Part shown: positions 9,862-15,819 of the stretch, piece after piece
Numbering within the stretch: position 1 is the stretch's first letter
How the letters are laid out: each line of letters begins with the position of its first letter
Assembly (NCBI GenBank): GCA_027604665.1
Contig: JADGIZ010000334.1
Span: forward strand, 1 to 15,819
Source: Polyrhizophydium stewartii
Taxonomy: Eukaryota; Chytridiomycota; Chytridiomycetes; Rhizophydiales
Reading direction: 5' to 3'
DNA length: 15,819 nt
Notes under the pieces: model-generated
Seen by the model: only the letters and a program-made list of their open reading frames with translations
Databases searched by the model: none
Told to the model about the DNA's origin: nothing
Made by a program: the position numbers and the translations under genes

Positions 9862-10731
9862 TTACATGGATGCCGGAGGCGGCGGAGCGGGCCTGCGATG
9901 TGCAGCAGGCAGGCGCACGACGAGCAGACCGCGCCACGCTTCCCACCGCGGCTCGCCGTCGTTTGCGATGCTGCTTTCAATGTCGTTGGCGTCGTCCTCG
10001 AGCCAGATCATCTGGATGTAGCCCGAGTACCAAATGAAGACGATGATGGACGACAGCAGAAATATCCGGATGATCTTGGGCTCGGCCATGTTGCCCTCGT
10101 ACATCCGGCGGTAGTGCTCTGCGCGCCGCTCAATGTCTGGGTTGGTGTTGCCGTAGTGGGCTCGCGAGTGCTCCTGGTAGTTGAAGTTGGGCTCATTTGG
10201 ATCGCCCCGCTTGCCGGCACCCGGCCGAGTCCCGCGGAACTGGATCCAGTCGTCGGGCCGCAGCTTCGACGGGTACGCCGGGCGGGTCGCCCGCGACGAC
10301 CGGTACGACCGCGGCCCCGATCGCGGCATGCCGTCGTCGACCGGCGCTCCAAAGCCACCGAGCTCGCTGTCGTACTCGCGTCGCCGGGCGTCGTCGCCAA
10401 GGACCGAGTACGCCTCGTTGATCTCGAGGAACTTTGAATGCGCAGACTCGTCCAAAGGGTTCTTGTCCGGGTGGTACTTCATCGACAGCTCGTAGAACTT
10501 GGTCTTGATGGCCTTTTTGTCGCTCGATCGAGGCACATCCAGAACCTCGTACAGCGTGCGCTTCTTGCGGCTCGAGGCCGCTGGCGCCGAGGCTGACAGC
10601 GCGCGCATGCCCGAAAGTGCGGACGGCCAGCGCGGCACCTGCGCGCCTGCTCCGAGGTGCCGGCCCGCGCCGGCAAGGAGCGCCGACGGGGCGGCATGTC
10701 GGGCGACACTGGCGGCGGCCCGTGCGAGCAT
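9862..10731 (-). CDS. Mitochondrial-type J-domain protein with one C-terminal membrane helix (DNAJC30-like layout)
   Basis: A 289-residue, intronless gene. The N-terminus (MLARAAASVARHAAPSALLA) is rich in Ala and Arg with no acidic residue, like a mitochondrial presequence. A J domain spans about 59-121, with the HPD motif at residues 87-89 and the helix IV-like ARRREYD, so it can in principle stimulate an Hsp70 ATPase. A Ser/Arg/Pro-rich linker follows, then FNYQEHSRAHYG, which resembles the FNF...AHYG segment of animal DNAJC30, and a single hydrophobic helix at about 219-240 (IIRIFLLSSIIVFIWYSGYI). The likely site is the inner mitochondrial membrane, with the partner unknown. The start at 10731 was chosen because it gives the presequence and is the first Met after out-of-family sequence. 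It is divergent from the methionine aminopeptidase gene. Confidence 0.85.
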   Translation of the reverse strand: MLARAAASVARHAAPSALLAGAGRHLGAGAQVPRWPSALSGMRALSASAPAASSRKKRTLYEVLDVPRSSDKKAIKTKFYELSMKYHPDKNPLDESAHSKFLEINEAYSVLGDDARRREYDSELGGFGAPVDDGMPRSGPRSYRSSRATRPAYPSKLRPDDWIQFRGTRPGAGKRGDPNEPNFNYQEHSRAHYGNTNPDIERRAEHYRRMYEGNMAEPKIIRIFLLSSIIVFIWYSGYIQMIWLEDDANDIESSIANDGEPRWEAWRGLLVVRLPAAHRRPAPPPPASM

Positions 10732-10771
10732 TACACGGCAAACCACGACATATTCCAACTTTGCCTGAAAT
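10732..10771. promoter_or_regulatory. 40-base divergent intergenic region of the J-protein and methionine aminopeptidase 2 genes
   Basis: The two start codons on opposite strands are only 40 bases apart. The gap is A/T-richer than its surroundings and contains tgaaat just before the plus-strand ATG and catattcc in the middle. Both 5' leaders must be extremely short, or each promoter lies inside the neighbouring gene. Confidence 0.65.
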
Positions 10772-12603
<1,832 letters not shown>

Positions 12604-12731
12604 ACGTCCCCGCAATCCAAGCCCGCATGCCTTTCTTCGTTGCTTTTCGCCCTTGTTCTCTAGCCAGTATCCAGTAAACGGATGCAGGTGTCTTCCTGTC
12701 CGCCCGGCCTGAGCCTGAGTCGTTGAGCGGA
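12604..12731. terminator. Convergent 3' intergenic region of the MAP2 and SCY1-like genes
   Basis: A 128-base gap between facing stop codons, with a T-rich stretch at about 12630-12660 on the plus strand and no perfect AATAAA on either strand. It presumably holds both 3' ends. Confidence 0.45.
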
Positions 12732-15700
12732 TCAGCCGAGCGGGTCGAATTCATTCGCGATGCGCCGGCGCTGAGCAGACGGGTTGGACGCGCTTGCGGC
12801 ACCGGTGCTTGCAGGCACCGGCGTCGGCCTCGAGCTTGTCAGCGTCGACGACCACGACATTGCCGCAGGCGTGACCGTTGCTGACGGCGCCGCCGTCGCC
12901 CCAAAGAGAGAGGAGCGAGTCGATGAAGATGGCGGAGTCGGAAGCAGAGGCGCCATCTGCGCAGCCCCGGCCGACGCCGGCTTGGATGCTTGCACCGGTA
13001 CCGTCGCTGGCTGCGCGAGACGGACAGGGCTGTGGCCGGAAGCTCCACCGCTGAGCGACAGCGGCCGCATATTTGGCAACCCAGATTGCGCGGCAGCTTG
13101 AATCTCCTTGCCTTGCTTGATGATCTTGTCGAGCTCGGGTGTTGCGGCGGGTGTGGCTTGCAGCTCGATCTGGCGGACCATCTCCTCCTTGACCCTGTGC
13201 GAGAGAACGTCAATCACGGACATGAACCGATTAAACTGACCGCCAACGTGTCAGCAAACGACAAGGAGCATGCGTCCAGCAACGCACGGCGGCCAACCTG
13301 TTGCCCATTCAGCCCGCGATGCATCGACAGCTTCCACAGCGACGGCAGCACCGACACTGCCACGGCGCGTGCATCGACTTTGATGGCGACGCCTTCGAAC
13401 ACTGCCAGCATCGCCATGACCACGCCTGTCTCGGTCGGTGCCGTGCGCTCGAGGAGCGGCAGGACTCGCTCCGCGACGTCGTGCTGCAGCCGTGCGGCAG
13501 AGTCCGGTCAGAATCAGCGGGCTGCGCCACCACAGCGGCAAGAACGCGGCCGCACCTTGTCAAGGATCTTTACAATGCCGTGGAGAGCAATCAGGCAGTT
13601 GACTTTGGTCGCGACGTGCGGTGTGGTTTGGAATGTATGCTGCGTGATGTGCGTCAGTGTACGCGCCAGCGGAGTATTCAGATGCAACGAGTGCGCTCAC
13701 CTCGAGCTTCGGCAGAACGAGCTGGGCGAAGCTTGTCAGCATACAAGTATTTGAAGCCGTTGAGGCACGCGAGTTCGCCTACCGTCCGAACCGTGTTTCC
13801 GTCAACCCTTCCGAGGAGCTGAACTATGGACTTGACGCCTGCCTCTTGAAGCACCGGGTGCGGCGACTCGAGGCAGCGGACCACAAACGGCACAATGTCT
13901 GCGCAACACGGCGGCTGGTTAGCCGCACGTAAGCACCGCACGCACCTGCGCGCAACGCGCAGTACCTGTGCTGGCCTCTCCGGGGAATTTGTTGGCCAGC
14001 AAATCAGTCTTTGAGAGTAGAAGCAGCGCACATTGCGGCGGATCCATCACGAGAAACAGCGGACGCAGTGCCCTGATTGCCATCTGGAGGGCCTCGCCGC
14101 TCGACCGCTCGATAATCCAGAACACGCACGGCAGCACAAATGGGGCCTTGCCACCGGTCGCATAGTTTTGCGCAAACTCAGCGTCCTCGCACCAATCGGT
14201 CATCACGCTGCCGAGACTTACAACACCAATCGACCTGAGCTCGTCAAGCAGCAGCGGGAGCATCTACGTGTCCGGGCGTCAGAGCAGGCCCATACATACT
14301 TGTGCGTGCACATGCACGCCGCCAGTCACCTTGCGCTGCACGATCTTGTCTGGGAAGCGCGGAAGCAGCGCAGGCAGCGCCTTGAGGAACTTGGCCTTTT
14401 CAATCTCGGGCTTTTGGATGAGCGATTCAACATACTTGCGTTTGCCGAGCGACGTCAGCAGCGCAAGCAGCAGCTTCGTGTCGATGGTCCCCTGGGCCAA
14501 CAAACCTCAAGCGTATTCATGAGCACGTTTTCAAAGTAGTGTGACGACTGGAACTGCTCGAGCGTGATGCGAGAGCGCGGGCTCATGGGCAGCATCGACG
14601 CAGTAATGGCTGCATGCATTTTGCTGATCAGCGGCACGATTCGATGCAGCGCTGATTTGCAAGGCACAGCGTGGCACCTTCGAGCTCGGCTGGGACATTA
14701 CGCAGCTCCAGCACTCCAATCATTAGCATGCCATTGGCGCGCTCCCTGTACGTGTACTGATTGCCATGGCACTCGAACAGCGGCTGGCCGCTGTTGAAGA
14801 GCGAATATATGAGGACCCCGAGCGACCAAACTGGGCACAGCGCCGCAATGGTCAACAACAACGATCCGGCGCTTTTGTGCAACCATCGAGGTCCACACCA
14901 TCTGATGCCGTCGTGCACACGCCATCCAGCACGACCTCTGGCGCTACAAAGGACAGGTTGGGTGTGCAGCTGGCCGGCTGGTGCGCCGGGTTGAGTGCGC
15001 CCTCGACAACAATGTCGGCCTGGCGAGCTGAGACTGCTGGATTCGAGACAGCGTGTTGGAATCCGGCGATTTTCCAGTCGCCTTTGGGATTGATCAGGAT
15101 CGCATCCGGGCACAGATTGAGCTGCCGGATGGTTTGGGTCAGAGGTCAAAGAGCAACTCGCACGCTGCAATCTCACGAACGCACGTGCACAATGTTGGCA
15201 GAATGCAGGAACATCAGGCCGCCAGCGACCTGCTTGAGGCCTTTCTGGATCTGTGGCGATCACAAGTCAGCGCGCAACAGCGAGCTCCAGCAGACGGTCT
15301 TGCGATACCTCGAGTGTGTCGAGCTCATATATGGGCTGCAGGCCAGAACGATGCGATTGTGTGAACGCGAGAGCGTTGGATAGCGTGTCCATGAGCGGCT
15401 CGGTGGCAAAGGCAAGCATCGTGCGCAGCTCCTGCAGCTGCTCCTGGACTTGAAGGATCGACGGATGGCGCAGCTTGGTGAGGGTCTGAACCTGCATGCA
15501 ATCTCGGCGTGAGCGTCGGCGCCGTACGGATCTGCCAGAGTGACAGCAGAGGCTTCTGGATGCGCACCTCTCGCTTGAGAAGCTCGGAGACGATGCTCAT
15601 CTCATTCTTGATGTGCGACTGGCGGGCGTGTGGATTGCGGCGCTCGACCTCGGCACGGTCAAACGACTGCAGGCTGGCGTGAGTGGAGCCGCTGCGCTCG

Positions 15701-15819
15701 GCTGTCGAGGTGCCATGCGGTGCGCACCCAGACAGCGCACGTCTTGCCGCTGCTCTTTGCGACGGCCTTGCGGACCTGCCACAGGCGGGACTGCAGCCGC
15801 AGCCGCAGCGCCGACCGCC
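12732..15819 (-). CDS. SCY1: SCY1/SCYL2-like pseudokinase with helical-repeat C-terminus, 5' partial
   Basis: Family of inactive kinases acting in clathrin-dependent traffic; animal SCYL2 (CVAK104) binds clathrin and adaptors. In transcript order the exons are 15819-15728 (open), 15666-15568, 15491-15309, 15250-15185, 15121-14899, 14830-14678, 14609-14506, 14434-14330, 14263-14222, 14146-13966, 13898-13783, 13721-13701, 13639-13556, 13483-13298 and 13235-12732: about 719 visible residues. The kinase fold is visible (KLRHPSILQ, GLMFLHSANIVH, FVAPEVVLDG, DVWSLGVLIYSLFNSGQPLF), but the catalytic loop reads HLNLCPDAIL and the DFG position reads AGFQ. HEAT-like repeats follow (FLKALPALLPRFPDK, APFVLPCVFWIIERS, FNRFMSVIDVLSHRVKEEM), then a Ser/Pro/Ala-rich tail ending EFDPLG. 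Each junction restores alignment to the animal protein. An acceptor at 15791-15793 may mark the true 5' edge of the first listed exon. Confidence 0.88.
13701..13721 (-). other. 21-base micro-exon of the SCY1-like gene
   Basis: This exon codes only LVLPKLE. It is flanked by two 61-base introns with donors GTGAGC and GTAGGC; the upstream intron has GCTGAC and a CCCAG acceptor. Including it keeps the alignment to the family gap-free on both sides (VDGNTVRT before, HTFQTTPHVATKVN after). Confidence 0.75.
14147..14221 (-). other. In-frame, stop-free intron of the SCY1-like gene (75 bases)
   Basis: Donor GTAAGT, acceptor GGCAAG. It is 75 bases, phase 0, and stop-free, so ORF reading inserts 25 residues between LLLDELRSIGV and APFVLPCVFW. 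Removal gives the spacing seen in the animal protein. A shorter form using CTGAG as acceptor (45 bases) is also possible and would keep ten extra residues. Confidence 0.65.

Noticed and set aside
8333..9946. 537-residue open frame on the minus strand
   Set aside because: It is a shadow of the conserved BMS1 C-terminal exon, with Leu/Arg/Ala-rich composition typical of GC-rich antisense frames.
14492..14505. A 14-base intron or frameshift after NTLE in the SCY1-like gene, with a downstream frame LAQGTIDTKLLLALL
   Set aside because: That frame lies inside a normal 71-base intron (14435-14505) with branch CTGAC and acceptor AAG. Splicing joins NTLE directly to YVESLIQKPEIEK, as in the family.
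14652..14677. A 26-base intron or a frameshift in the SCY1-like gene
   Set aside because: Extending to the acceptor GCATGCAG (14610-14677, 68 bases) gives a gap-free fit (NVPAELE then AITASMLPMSPRSR) with a normal intron length.

Overview
The window is nuclear DNA from a compact, GC-rich, intron-rich fungus. Every gene but one is split by short introns (58 to 113 bases, with one of 176). Donors are often GTGCG-type, a CTGAC or CTGAT branch motif usually lies 10 to 35 bases before the acceptor, and all products are conserved eukaryotic housekeeping proteins. The style would fit a basidiomycete yeast, but I cannot place the species from sequence alone. I see no mobile element, tRNA, rRNA, CRISPR array or bacterial-type operon.

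Six genes lie on strictly alternating strands. From left to right they are: a beta-adaptin of a clathrin adaptor complex (28-4131, plus, 5' end off the window); a protein phosphatase methylesterase of the PME-1/Ppe1 family (4270-5647, minus); the ribosome-assembly GTPase Bms1 (5753-9790, plus); a mitochondrial-type J-domain membrane protein (9862-10731, minus, intronless); methionine aminopeptidase 2 (10772-12603, plus); and an SCY1/SCYL2-like pseudokinase with helical repeats (12732-15819, minus, 5' end off the window). The intergenic gaps are 138, 105, 71, 40 and 128 bases, so genes meet only head-to-head or tail-to-tail and share promoters or 3' ends. No intergenic gap exceeds 300 bases.

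Exon models were built by hand. Each junction joins reading frames that together restore a conserved protein with no gap, and exon lengths agree with phase throughout. I place 41 complete introns. Several look like coding sequence because they are a multiple of three and stop-free, and several early guesses of tiny introns or frameshifts disappeared once the canonical donor, branch and acceptor were found.

The genes do not form one pathway. The adaptin and the SCY1-like protein both belong to clathrin-coated vesicle traffic; Bms1 and methionine aminopeptidase 2 serve ribosome making and nascent protein maturation; the methylesterase acts on PP2A. I find no novel multi-gene system. The points most worth a second look concern splicing (a GC-AG intron with a long AG-free zone, GTGCG donors, AAG acceptors, a 21-base exon), the 40-base bidirectional promoter, and a G-quadruplex motif inside an intron.
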